Assembly (NCBI GenBank): GCA_031283505.1
Contig: JAITBO010000147.1
Location: forward strand, 1 to 6,487
Direction of reading: 5' to 3'
Origin: Treponema sp.
GTDB lineage: Bacteria > Spirochaetota > Spirochaetia > Treponematales > Breznakiellaceae
Length of the DNA: 6,487 nt
A program made the translations under genes and the position numbers. Of this stretch, positions 1 through 6,350 are shown in pieces (the stretch's first letter is position 1; the number at the start of each line of letters is the position of its first letter). Below the pieces are notes generated by a model that ran no database searches, was not told where the DNA came from, and worked only from the letters and a program-made list of their open reading frames with translations.

Positions 1-1209
1 GGCGGCTTCGGCAATGGCGGCATTCTGTTTTTCTACAGCTTCGAGCAGGACACGCCCCTGCTCCGCAGCGCGGGCGGCGATGGCAGCGTCCCTCTCCACA
101 GCCTGGGCCGCGATGGCCTCATCCCGTTCGGCTGCCTCAGTGGTAATACGCCGGGAGGTTTCTTCGGCGGCAGTTTCCAGAGCTACAAGAAGTTCCCGGC
201 CTTCCCTGGCCGCTTCTTCGGAGGCTTTTTTCCAGTCCTCCTGTAACTTCCGGCCCAGGACATTCAGTTCTGTAATATCCTGCTTCCATTCGGTTTTATA
301 TGTCTTCTGTCCGGCGTCCATTTCGGCCTGAACAGATTTCCATTCATCTTTGAGGTCACGCAGCAGTCCCTGTACCTCCATAACCCGGACTTTGGCGTTT
401 TCCTGATACCCTTTGAGTTTCTCCTCAAGCTGAGTTTGAAAACGCTGTACCCGGTCCAGAGCCTGTTCGCGGAGCTTTACCAGAGCGGCATCTTCCAGTT
501 TATCCGCCCGGTTTCCTGCCTGGGCCAGAGCATCCTTGAAGGTCTTCGTGATGATTTCCAAATCCCGGTCCAGGTTTGCCTGACGCCCGGCTTCAACCTT
601 ATTCACCGCTTCCCGGTGATCTTCTACCTTCCGCTCTATGGTTTCTGCGGCGGCATATAAATCCGATACCGTAGAACGTACCGAAGCGACAAGGCTCTCC
701 GCAGTCCTTTCCAGGGAATCGGCGTTCTCCCGCTCAAACCTAATCTCAATATCCCCCAGGGCTTTTTCCATCCCTTTGAGCTTTTCTTCGGCGGCGTGAA
801 TACGTTTGGCGGCGTTCTCCACAAAGGCGGATTCGTTTTCAATACGGCCAAGGTTCTCCTCCACCCTGCCGGTCATACGGTCCAGTTCCGAGAGGACAGC
901 ATCATAACTGTTGATACGCTCCTCAATTTTTGCAATGACCGCAGCCTTATCCGCCAGGTCCTGATCGGTCACCACGAGCCGCTTGAGGAGTTCCTTGGCT
1001 GATTGCTGTTGAACTTCCAGAGCCAGCCCGTAATCTTTTACACACTCCTCTTTTTCCGCCACATAGACGCTCAGTTCTTCCTTGAGCCGTTTGCTATACT
1101 CCCTAAGTCTCTCTGTGGAACGTCCGCGCCGGGACAGTTGATGATACAAGAGGAATGCCAGAACCATAATGCCGAGGGTCAGCAAATTTCCAACCGTAAA
1201 AAAACTCAT
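1..1209 (-). CDS. Membrane-anchored long coiled-coil protein, SpiroCoCo-like (3' end outside window)
   Basis: The minus-strand frame is open for 403 codons from an ATG at 1209 to base 1, so the C-terminus is missing. Residues about 4-22 form one hydrophobic segment (VGNLLTLGIMVLAFLLY), followed at once by RRGR. This suggests a single N-terminal membrane anchor with the rest of the chain in the cytoplasm. From about residue 30 onward the protein is almost wholly charged and helical (Glu, Lys, Arg, Ala, Gln, Leu), with hardly any Pro, as expected for a continuous coiled coil. Near the end of the visible part it contains 11-residue repeats. Architecture and composition match my memory of the SpiroCoCo family of spirochetal coiled-coil proteins, whose function is unknown; a structural or cell-shape role would be inference. 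The start overlaps the stop of the upstream HAD gene (TAATG) and has no Shine-Dalgarno, so translation is probably coupled. A generic coiled-coil protein of another family remains possible. Confidence 0.78.
   Translation of the reverse strand, partial: MSFFTVGNLLTLGIMVLAFLLYHQLSRRGRSTERLREYSKRLKEELSVYVAEKEECVKDYGLALEVQQQSAKELLKRLVVTDQDLADKAAVIAKIEERINSYDAVLSELDRMTGRVEENLGRIENESAFVENAAKRIHAAEEKLKGMEKALGDIEIRFERENADSLERTAESLVASVRSTVSDLYAAAETIERKVEDHREAVNKVEAGRQANLDRDLEIITKTFKDALAQAGNRADKLEDAALVKLREQALDRVQRFQTQLEEKLKGYQENAKVRVMEVQGLLRDLKDEWKSVQAEMDAGQKTYKTEWKQDITELNVLGRKLQEDWKKASEEAAREGRELLVALETAAEETSRRITTEAAERDEAIAAQAVERDAAIAARAAEQGRVLLEAVEKQNAAIAEAA
67..132 (-). repeat. Tandem 11-residue repeats in the coiled-coil protein
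   Basis: Residues 360-381 of the coiled-coil protein are two consecutive hendecads, AERDEAIAAQA and VERDAAIAARA. They are identical at 8 of 11 positions, sharing ERD, AIAA and the final A. The next unit (AEQGRVLLEA) is one residue shorter, and VEKQNAAIAEA follows. An 11-residue period is typical of helices that pack with little or right-handed supercoil, unlike classical heptads. The matching DNA is only partly conserved, so this looks like an old protein-level repeat and not a fresh DNA duplication. Confidence 0.6.
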
Positions 1210-1904
1210 TATAATAAACTTATCATATACTTTAATAATTGACGATAGTCGGAAAATACAAAATCCGCGTTACCTGGCCGGTGGATTTTTTTTATAATTG
1301 AACGGGTCACCAAGGCGGCCTTCATTCCTACTCCCTTTGCCCCAATAATGTCGTACCGGACACTGTTTCCCACGTAGAGGATACGTTCCGGGGGCATCCC
1401 CATCTGTCTGGCCAGTTCAAGAAAAGGCAGCGGGTGGGGCTTTAACCGGCCTGTTGTTTCCGAACAGAGAACCGTATCCCAATAGCCGTCCAGCCCCATG
1501 TTTACGAGCTTCGCTTCCGGGGGAAAATCGGACAAGAGCCCCAGCTTACAGCCCTCCTTCCTGAGAGCCTCCAGGGTCTCTCTGACATGAGGGAAAGGAG
1601 CTATACGGGTAAAAAGAGGTTCCCAGCCCCGGTAAATCAATGCCCCAACCTTTTTCTGTACCGTGTCCGGTTCCTCTTTCAAAATTTCAGCCATAAGCCG
1701 CGCCTGGGTTTCATAAAACCCGGCTTGGGGGCAGGCTTCCGGATCGGAGCGAATCCGGTCACGGGCTTTTCCCAAGGCCCAGAGCAAAGAGAATTCTTTT
1801 AATAAAACTGAAGGAATAATACGGATATTTAAGCGGTAATTGGGATATAAAGTTCCGTCCAAATCAAAAGCGATCCCGTCAAAGCGCCGATTTATTATTA
1901 TCAA
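1209..1904 (-). CDS. HAD-family hydrolase (haloacid dehalogenase-like phosphatase)
   Basis: This is a cytoplasmic phosphatase-type enzyme with all four HAD motifs in order. Numbered from the TTG at 1904 (231 residues), motif I is FDLDGTLY with nucleophile D14 and acid/base D16. Motif II is LLSDF with S125. Motif III is K155 in LKPHP. Motif IV is VGNSVRYD with D185 as Mg2+ ligand. The roughly 100 residues between motifs I and II fit a helical C1 cap, as in subfamily IA phosphoglycolate-phosphatase/YjjG-like enzymes. The substrate cannot be told. Start choice: the frame is open to a TTG at 1934, but that codon has no ribosome binding site and would add ten hydrophobic residues. The TTG at 1904 has GGAG eight bases upstream and puts motif I at the usual distance from the N-terminus. 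The gene sits about 50 bases after the DHH gene, and its TAA overlaps the ATG of the coiled-coil gene. Confidence 0.88.
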   Translation of the reverse strand: MIIINRRFDGIAFDLDGTLYPNYRLNIRIIPSVLLKEFSLLWALGKARDRIRSDPEACPQAGFYETQARLMAEILKEEPDTVQKKVGALIYRGWEPLFTRIAPFPHVRETLEALRKEGCKLGLLSDFPPEAKLVNMGLDGYWDTVLCSETTGRLKPHPLPFLELARQMGMPPERILYVGNSVRYDIIGAKGVGMKAALVTRSIIKKIHRPGNADFVFSDYRQLLKYMISLL

Positions 1905-1912
1905 AGATATTA

Positions 1913-1916
1913 CTCC
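1913..1916 (-). promoter_or_regulatory. Shine-Dalgarno deciding the HAD gene start
   Basis: GGAG on the minus strand (1916-1913) is followed by eight bases and then TTG at 1904-1902. No comparable purine-rich site precedes the in-frame TTG at 1934, and no ATG or GTG in this frame lies near motif I. This supports 1904 as the start. Confidence 0.55.
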
Positions 1917-1954
1917 AATGAAAAGCAGTTTCAACAGAACGGGTTAACCGTAGT

Positions 1955-2866
1955 TTATGCCTTCAGGACATCCACAATTTCTTTAATTACCCTGCCGGCG
2001 TCCTCATAGGGAACCTGGCAGGTACCCACGGCCCGGTGGCCACCGCCGCCGTACTTGAGGAGGAGGCTGCCCACATCCACCGATGCGGTTTTGTTGACGA
2101 TGCTGTAGCCTACGGAAATTACGCAGTTTTGCTTGTTTTTGCCGTCTATGATCCAGACGGAGATATTCTGTGCCGGGTACATGGCGTAGATCAGAAAGCG
2201 GTTCCCTGCGTAAATGGTTTCCACCCCCCGCAGGTCGCTGATGATCGCCGGGCCTTCCAAACGGGTATGGCTCTTTACCATGTCCGTAAAAAGCTCGTTC
2301 TGCTCAAAGTAAACGTCGAGCCTCTCTTTCACATCCGGCAGGGCAAGGATTTCGTCTATGGTTTTGTCGATACAGGAACGGGCAAGGAGTTTCATCAAAT
2401 CGTAGTTGCTGATGGTGAAATTTCTGAACCGGCCCAGACCAGTCCGGGGGTCCATGATAAAGCCCAGAAGTATCCAGCCTGAGGGTTTCCTGATTTCATC
2501 CGCCGTCAGATTTGCCGAATCGATCCGGTCCACATATTCCAACATAGTTGTAAAACGGCCCAGTTTTTCCGCGCCGCCGTAATAATCATAAATGACCCGG
2601 GCGCAGCTCGGCGCGATGCGGCTGACGCCATCAATGTTTTCCAAGTCCATCCCAAGCCGTTCCTGTTCGCTGGAATGATGATCAAACCAGAGTTTACAGC
2701 CTTTGATATAGGGGACATTGGCAACCACGTCGTTTTCCGTGGCTTCCACAAGACCGTCCTGTATGTCTTTGGGATGGATGAATTTCCAGTCGTCCACGAT
2801 GCCCAAATAGGTCAGCAGTGCTCCGCAGGCCAGTCCGTCGAAATCCGATCTGGTTAAAAGCCGCAT
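1955..2866 (-). CDS. DHH/DHHA1 family phosphoesterase, exopolyphosphatase-like
   Basis: A 303-residue soluble protein of the DHH superfamily, Mn2+-dependent hydrolases of phosphodiester or phosphoanhydride bonds. Motif I is TRSDFDGLACG (D8, D10). The segment NDVVANVPYIKGCKLWFDHH carries motif III D62-H63-H64. A further Asp pair lies in EYVDRIDSA (D113, D116). The C-terminal DHHA1 substrate-binding domain ends in GGGGHRAVGTC (H277). Oddity: motif I of most DHH proteins reads H-x-D-x-D, and here the His position is Arg (R6). I recall DHH proteins with this TR-x-D-F-D-G form, so it is probably a subfamily trait and not a lesion. The start is supported by AAAGGGG (2880-2874) seven bases before the ATG. 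The gene lies 46 bases after the NrnA-like gene and about 50 bases before the HAD gene, likely in one transcript. The substrate is unknown: short oligonucleotide, cyclic dinucleotide or polyphosphate are candidates only by family. Confidence 0.88.
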   Translation of the reverse strand: MRLLTRSDFDGLACGALLTYLGIVDDWKFIHPKDIQDGLVEATENDVVANVPYIKGCKLWFDHHSSEQERLGMDLENIDGVSRIAPSCARVIYDYYGGAEKLGRFTTMLEYVDRIDSANLTADEIRKPSGWILLGFIMDPRTGLGRFRNFTISNYDLMKLLARSCIDKTIDEILALPDVKERLDVYFEQNELFTDMVKSHTRLEGPAIISDLRGVETIYAGNRFLIYAMYPAQNISVWIIDGKNKQNCVISVGYSIVNKTASVDVGSLLLKYGGGGHRAVGTCQVPYEDAGRVIKEIVDVLKA

Positions 2867-2912
2867 AGTATTACCCCTTTCGTCAATATAATCGCCCTGC
2901 CGCAGCCGGGCG

Positions 2913-4067
2913 TCAACCGGCGATCATTCCGTCAATCTTGCCGGCTATTTCGGCGGTAAAGGCATGAATGTCCGGTGCTTCATCCTTAGTCACCCTAAAG
3001 CCTATCGCGCCGGGATGGCCTCCGCCGTTTGTAATCCCCAGAGTTTTCAAAACAGTTCTAAGGTCAAGGGTAGTAAATTTGGCGCTCCGGCGGAGCCGGA
3101 ACTGGACAAAATCGGAAAGCGCCGGGTCATCGTAATACACGACAAGCCCCAGTTTTTCAGTTTCCTCAGCCAGGGTGTCCGCCGCCGCTTTGGAAACGTT
3201 GACGAGGAGTTCTCCCCCGTAGAGGGCGAACAGTTCCGCCGATTCCTCTTTTCCCAGAGCCACATAGGAGATGAATTGTGATTTTTGCTGTTGTTTGACG
3301 ATGCGGTCGAAACAAATCTTCTCCCGCACGGAAAAACGTTGTAACGTGTCGAAAATGGCTTCCATGGACGCCATGTTGCTACTGTTCTTTCTGGTTTTTT
3401 CCACCAGAAGTTTGTCAAACGCCCGGCTGAAAACAGAATAATACCAGCGTTCTTTCGCGGATTTCAGGTACTTCCCCATGTGAGAATCCCCCACAATTCC
3501 CGTCAGAATAGCCAAGGCGATGTTCCGGGAGAAGAAGTCCGTACCGGGAAACCGGTCTTTTTGCCGCGAAAACTTGAAGCAGAGGTAACCGATGAGTTCG
3601 CAGGTACTGGAAGCCTCGGTAACCAGGCAATAACCGGGATCCCCCGTGTATGCGGCGTCCGCTTCCAGGTGATGATCAATTTCTATTTTCCTGACCGCAG
3701 GGTCCGTAAGGAGCCGGTCTATGGCAGCGTTCCGGGCTATCATATCCGGTTTCGGGGTGTCAAGGATCGCCACGGCCTCAATGTCGTCCGGAAGCGGATC
3801 CCGGCCATAAATAACGGAAATACCGTTATATTTGCAGATAGCCAGAAGATAATTGAATTGTTCCGTTACCGGGGCAGGCAGGGAAATAACCACATCTTTC
3901 TCCAGCTTACGCAAAAGCAGGGAAAAGGCCGCCAAAGAAGCGATACAATCCGTATCGGAGTCTTTATGCCCTATAAGCAGGAATGAATCCAGACGATCCG
4001 CTTCGTCAATGATATTTTTGACATAACGATTTTTTTCCGCGATAGTCCGAATTTCTTTCTTTTCCAT
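2913..4067 (-). CDS. DHH/DHHA1 phosphoesterase, NrnA/DhhP-like (nanoRNase, pAp or cyclic-dinucleotide phosphodiesterase type)
   Basis: A 384-residue soluble protein with the layout of bacterial NrnA/DhhP enzymes, which degrade 2-5 nt RNAs, dephosphorylate pAp, or cleave c-di-AMP and its linear product. Metal motifs in order: GHKDSDTDCIAS (H34, D38, D40), AILDTPKPD (D103), IEIDHH (D131, H132, H133) and GIVGDS (D194). SSTCELIG (153-160) follows the DHH motif as in NrnA. The C-terminal DHHA1 domain has GGGHPGAIGF (348-357, H351). It is longer than the usual 310-340 residues: about 25 residues precede motif I, and the linker before DHHA1 looks extended. No transmembrane, PAS or GGDEF part is visible, so it is not a GdpP-type protein. 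The ATG has GAGGG (4079-4075) seven bases upstream. It follows the lipoprotein gene by 30 bases. Family assignment is strong; the exact substrate is inference. Confidence 0.88.
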   Translation of the reverse strand: MEKKEIRTIAEKNRYVKNIIDEADRLDSFLLIGHKDSDTDCIASLAAFSLLLRKLEKDVVISLPAPVTEQFNYLLAICKYNGISVIYGRDPLPDDIEAVAILDTPKPDMIARNAAIDRLLTDPAVRKIEIDHHLEADAAYTGDPGYCLVTEASSTCELIGYLCFKFSRQKDRFPGTDFFSRNIALAILTGIVGDSHMGKYLKSAKERWYYSVFSRAFDKLLVEKTRKNSSNMASMEAIFDTLQRFSVREKICFDRIVKQQQKSQFISYVALGKEESAELFALYGGELLVNVSKAAADTLAEETEKLGLVVYYDDPALSDFVQFRLRRSAKFTTLDLRTVLKTLGITNGGGHPGAIGFRVTKDEAPDIHAFTAEIAGKIDGMIAG

Positions 4068-4097
4068 ATTAAAACCCTCACACCAAACTGCGGCCCC

Positions 4098-5255
4098 CTA
4101 TGGACCGTTAACTACCATGAACCCAGCCGCGCCGATCTGCCAATCCAGTTGCTCCTCCCAGGATACGATCAGGACCGAACCCGCAAACCCTATCCGGGTA
4201 TACACGAATCCTTCCGGCAGAACCGGCAGGGTAAACACTTCAGGAGCGGACGCGAGGCCAACGGCAATCCCCCGCCCGTTGGGGAAGACCAACGCCACCG
4301 CATCGGGAGGGCGGTAAAACCCCGCAAGCTCCAAAATCTCCCCTTCCCCGGAAACATCCCTTTTAAGGGCGAAATACCGCCGGGCGGGAAACTCCGGCGA
4401 TACTACCGCCGCAACCAAGGTTTTCCCTTCCCCGGCTGTGCGCCCAGCTTCTTCAAGGGCCGCCCATATAGGCAGGGGCATATCTTTCTCAGTATAGGGC
4501 GTCATCGCGTTTCTGAAAACCCCGGCGGATGATGCCTCGCCGGGGACCGCAAGGTCCCAGGTACGGAAGTACCGGATTTCAGGGGAAGCCCCCCTGTGTA
4601 CCCCCCGGTAATACCAGAGACCATCCCTCCCCAGGGAGAGAACATCCAGATCCCACCCGTCAACCGGGGACAGGGCGGCAAAGGCCGGAATCTCCGTTTC
4701 CCCCATGGTCAGAAGATCCGCTCCTAGCCCCCACACTCGTACCACCGGGGGGTCCGGCGCCTTCTCTCCGTCCCGGAGGAAAAAATCATCTCTATAAAGA
4801 AGCGCCGCCGGCGTGTCCCGGTACATGAACAGGGACGCCGCCGTATAGGGGTCCCAGGCTTCCGGCCCGGCGATACGGTACAGGCCAAGCCCGTCTTCCC
4901 GGATTTCCCAGACCAGAAAACCGTCCCGGTTCACCGCCATGACAAGCCGCCATTTCCCGTCAACCGCAAAACCCGCCGCGTACCGGGCCTGAGGCCAGGG
5001 AACAAAGGGTTCTTCCGACGCCTCCGCCGGGCCGGGTATCAGATCAGGGCCGTCCGCCGTAAATTCAAACCAGAGGGGCGCTTCCCCGCTTTTGACGATG
5101 GCAAGCAAGCTACGGGGTATAGAAGGCTCTCCTCCACCGGTTTCGGCCTCTGGAGGGGCAGGCCGGGTCCGGGGGGTACAGCCTCCGGCAAACGCCAAGC
5201 CCATCAACAGCAAGAACAGGCGGAAAAAGAAGGAAGCGGCATGGTCAACCATCAT
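4098..5255 (-). CDS. Putative lipoprotein of unknown function
   Basis: I do not recognise this 385-residue protein. The N-terminus has one Arg (R12), a hydrophobic core FLLLMGLAFAGG and a candidate lipid-attached Cys at C26. AGGC is a relaxed lipobox of the kind tolerated in spirochetes, so export and membrane anchoring are likely. A Pro/Glu/Gly-rich linker (about 28-48) follows. The rest is rich in Trp, Tyr, Phe, Gly and Asp, with short strand-turn patterns such as GKWRLVMAVNRDGFLVWEI, DGLWYYRG and SVLIVSW, which suggest an all-beta domain, perhaps propeller-like. No catalytic motif stands out. Its DNA is visibly richer in G and C than its neighbours. It is the first gene of the minus-strand cluster. 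The frame begins ATGATG with no Shine-Dalgarno at either ATG (5255 or 5252), which leaves the exact start open. The stop is 30 bases before the NrnA-like gene. Confidence 0.72.
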   Translation of the reverse strand: MMVDHAASFFFRLFLLLMGLAFAGGCTPRTRPAPPEAETGGGEPSIPRSLLAIVKSGEAPLWFEFTADGPDLIPGPAEASEEPFVPWPQARYAAGFAVDGKWRLVMAVNRDGFLVWEIREDGLGLYRIAGPEAWDPYTAASLFMYRDTPAALLYRDDFFLRDGEKAPDPPVVRVWGLGADLLTMGETEIPAFAALSPVDGWDLDVLSLGRDGLWYYRGVHRGASPEIRYFRTWDLAVPGEASSAGVFRNAMTPYTEKDMPLPIWAALEEAGRTAGEGKTLVAAVVSPEFPARRYFALKRDVSGEGEILELAGFYRPPDAVALVFPNGRGIAVGLASAPEVFTLPVLPEGFVYTRIGFAGSVLIVSWEEQLDWQIGAAGFMVVNGP

Positions 5256-5265
5256 ATTAAATATA
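5256..5265 (-). promoter_or_regulatory. Possible -10 element for the minus-strand cluster
   Basis: TATATT on the minus strand (5265-5260) matches the -10 consensus at five of six positions and lies only four bases before the ATGATG start of the lipoprotein gene. No good -35 is seen: the correct distance holds a plain T run. With this spacing transcription would start at or next to the start codon, giving a leaderless message, in keeping with the missing Shine-Dalgarno. The region is AT-rich, so a chance match is quite possible. Confidence 0.3.
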
Positions 5266-5300
5266 TCAAAAAAAACAGGATGAAAAAAGACGCCGGGGTA

Positions 5301-5332
5301 TTGCCACCCTTTTATCTTTCACCCGCTGGCAA
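5301..5332. repeat. Inverted repeat in the divergent intergenic region
   Basis: TTGCCA (5301-5306) and TGGCAA (5327-5332) form a perfect 6+6 inverted repeat around a 20-base spacer, between the divergent lipoprotein and RluA genes. The right arm coincides with the candidate -35 of the RluA gene. It could be an operator for a dimeric repressor or a weak long-loop hairpin. Six-base arms also arise by chance. Confidence 0.3.
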
Positions 5333-5355
5333 CTCCGTGTAAAAAACAATAAAAT
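5327..5355 (+). promoter_or_regulatory. Possible promoter of the RluA-family gene
   Basis: TGGCAA (5327-5332, three of six matches to the -35 consensus), a 17-base spacer, then TAAAAT (5350-5355, five of six matches to the -10). The -10 ends six bases before the ATG at 5362, so the predicted transcript begins at or very near the start codon, which also lacks a Shine-Dalgarno. Spacing is ideal but the -35 is poor. Confidence 0.35.
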
Positions 5356-5361
5356 GACGAA

Positions 5362-6147
5362 ATGAAATCCTCGGTTCCTTTTACCATTATTTATGAAGAC
5401 GATCATATTATCGCGGTAAACAAGGCCGCCGGAATTTCCGTGGGAAGCGACCGGTGGGACGAGGCGCGTGAACGGCTGGATAAACTTTTGGCAGCCCATT
5501 GTCCGGCGCAGGTTTTTACGGTACACCGCATAGACCGGGATACCTCGGGCGCGGTGGTGTTCGCCAAAGACGCGGAGACCCACAAGCGGCTTTCCGCCGC
5601 TTTTGAGAGCCGGCAGACCGCCAAACAGTACATCGCTGTGATTCATGGCCGCCTCTCCTTGGCCGAAACCCTCTGCGAGCTTCCCCTGGTTCCCAACGGC
5701 GACAAGCAGCACCGGACCATCATCGACCAATATCGCGGCAAAAAGGCCCTTACCCGGTTCCGCCTGCTGGGGAGTGCGGGGAATTACAGTGTGGTGGAAG
5801 CCCTGCCCAAGACCGGGAGGACCCACCAGATACGTGTACACCTGGCAAGCCTGGGCCACCCCATAGTCTGCGATCCCCTTTACGGAAGAGCGGCCCGCCG
5901 GGGACAGGCAGAAAAAGGAGTGTTCCTTTCGTCTTTCAAGAAGGGCTGGCGAGGGGATCCCCTGAAAGAACAGCCGCTCCTTTCACGGTTGGGGCTTCAC
6001 GCCCTGAGTCTTGGCCTGCCGGATTATACAGGAGAGGATGCGTCCGGTCCGGGGCTTAACCTGTACGCGCCCTTGTCTAGAGACATGGCGGCGCTGATAA
6101 AGCAGATGGAGAAATGCGGGGGCAGCTTTAGCCCAGGGCTTTTTTGA
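5362..6147 (+). CDS. RluA-family RNA pseudouridine synthase
   Basis: This 261-residue cytoplasmic enzyme isomerises uridine to pseudouridine in rRNA or tRNA; which position it modifies cannot be read from sequence. It starts directly with the catalytic domain (IIYEDDHIIAVNKAAGISV, residues 9-27) and has no N-terminal S4 RNA-binding domain, as in RluA and TruC and unlike RluC and RluD. The signature HRIDRDTSG (55-63) carries the catalytic Asp D58. YIAVIHG and the conserved C-terminal block GRTHQIRVHLASLGHPI, followed by CDPLYG, are all present. A basic stretch with EKGVFLSSFKKGWRG and a C-terminal LGLHALSL block complete the fold, so it appears intact. The length is normal for this type. It is transcribed away from the lipoprotein cluster and is followed by a strong terminator 18 bases after its TGA, so it is probably monocistronic. 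The ATG at 5362 has no visible Shine-Dalgarno. Confidence 0.93.
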   Translation: MKSSVPFTIIYEDDHIIAVNKAAGISVGSDRWDEARERLDKLLAAHCPAQVFTVHRIDRDTSGAVVFAKDAETHKRLSAAFESRQTAKQYIAVIHGRLSLAETLCELPLVPNGDKQHRTIIDQYRGKKALTRFRLLGSAGNYSVVEALPKTGRTHQIRVHLASLGHPIVCDPLYGRAARRGQAEKGVFLSSFKKGWRGDPLKEQPLLSRLGLHALSLGLPDYTGEDASGPGLNLYAPLSRDMAALIKQMEKCGGSFSPGLF

Positions 6148-6164
6148 AATTCTCCACAACCGCG

Positions 6165-6213
6165 CGTCTACCGTCGGGCGGATGAAAGCCGATGAGCGGT
6201 AAGACGATTTTTT
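6165..6213 (+). terminator. Intrinsic terminator after the RluA-family gene
   Basis: The outer stem CGTCTACCG (6165-6173) pairs with CGGTAAGACG (6197-6206), with one bulged A at 6201. The inner stem TCGG (6174-6177) pairs with CCGA (6189-6192) around an 11-base loop, with TGAG bulged on the 3' side. TTTTTT follows at 6208-6213. Stem, position just after the stop codon and U tract all fit rho-independent termination. Confidence 0.82.
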
Positions 6214-6216
6214 GTA

Positions 6217-6230
6217 TTTTTTTAAAAAAA
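6217..6230. promoter_or_regulatory. T7A7 tract, possible UP element
   Basis: Seven T followed by seven A end three bases before the candidate -35 at 6234. This is where AT-rich tracts contact the alpha subunit of RNA polymerase and raise promoter strength. As it also follows the terminator T tract, it may simply extend that AT-rich segment. Confidence 0.4.
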
Positions 6231-6233
6231 TCC

Positions 6234-6262
6234 TTGCTTTTTATTTCTATGGGTTATATTAT
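6234..6262 (+). promoter_or_regulatory. Sigma-70-type promoter for the right-edge gene
   Basis: TTGCTT (6234-6239), a 17-base spacer, then TATTAT (6257-6262, five of six matches to the -10). An overlapping TATATT (6255-6260) is an alternative -10. The site lies just after the terminator of the preceding gene and downstream of the T7A7 tract. A start near 6269 would give a leader of about 80 bases before the ATG at 6351. Confidence 0.6.
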
Positions 6263-6294
6263 GAACAAACGCTGATTGTGTTTTAATTGATACT

Positions 6295-6350
6295 ATGAAA
6301 GAAGTGGCGGAGCAGCGGGGTAGCCTGTGCCGCCAACAGGGGGATCGGTA

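Noticed and set aside
14..331. Plus-strand ORF rich in Ser and Ala
   Set aside because: It is the antisense shadow of the minus-strand coiled-coil gene, whose frame is open for 403 codons with a coherent anchor-plus-coil layout. It has no start signal or recognisable domain.
1942..1949. GGTTAACC palindrome between the second DHH gene and the HAD gene
   Set aside because: It is an eight-base self-complementary site with no loop, no T tract and no second copy seen; too short to call an operator or terminator.
3480..3986. 168-codon plus-strand ORF inside the NrnA-like gene
   Set aside because: It is antisense to conserved DHH motif DNA and its translation shows no domain.
5266..5859. 197-codon minus-strand ORF opposite the RluA-family gene
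   Set aside because: It overlaps the well-supported pseudouridine synthase, has no recognisable motif and lacks a plausible start site; it is a composition shadow.
6130..6146. AGCCC/GGGCT followed by a T run at the 3' end of the RluA-family gene
   Set aside because: The arms are separated by a single base, so a full hairpin cannot close, and the stem left with a feasible loop is only three pairs. The hairpin at 6165-6206 is far better.
6263..6350. Known riboswitch class in the leader of the right-edge gene
   Set aside because: Conserved cores of the fluoride, ZTP, SAH, preQ1 and c-di-GMP classes were considered and none fits the bases seen.
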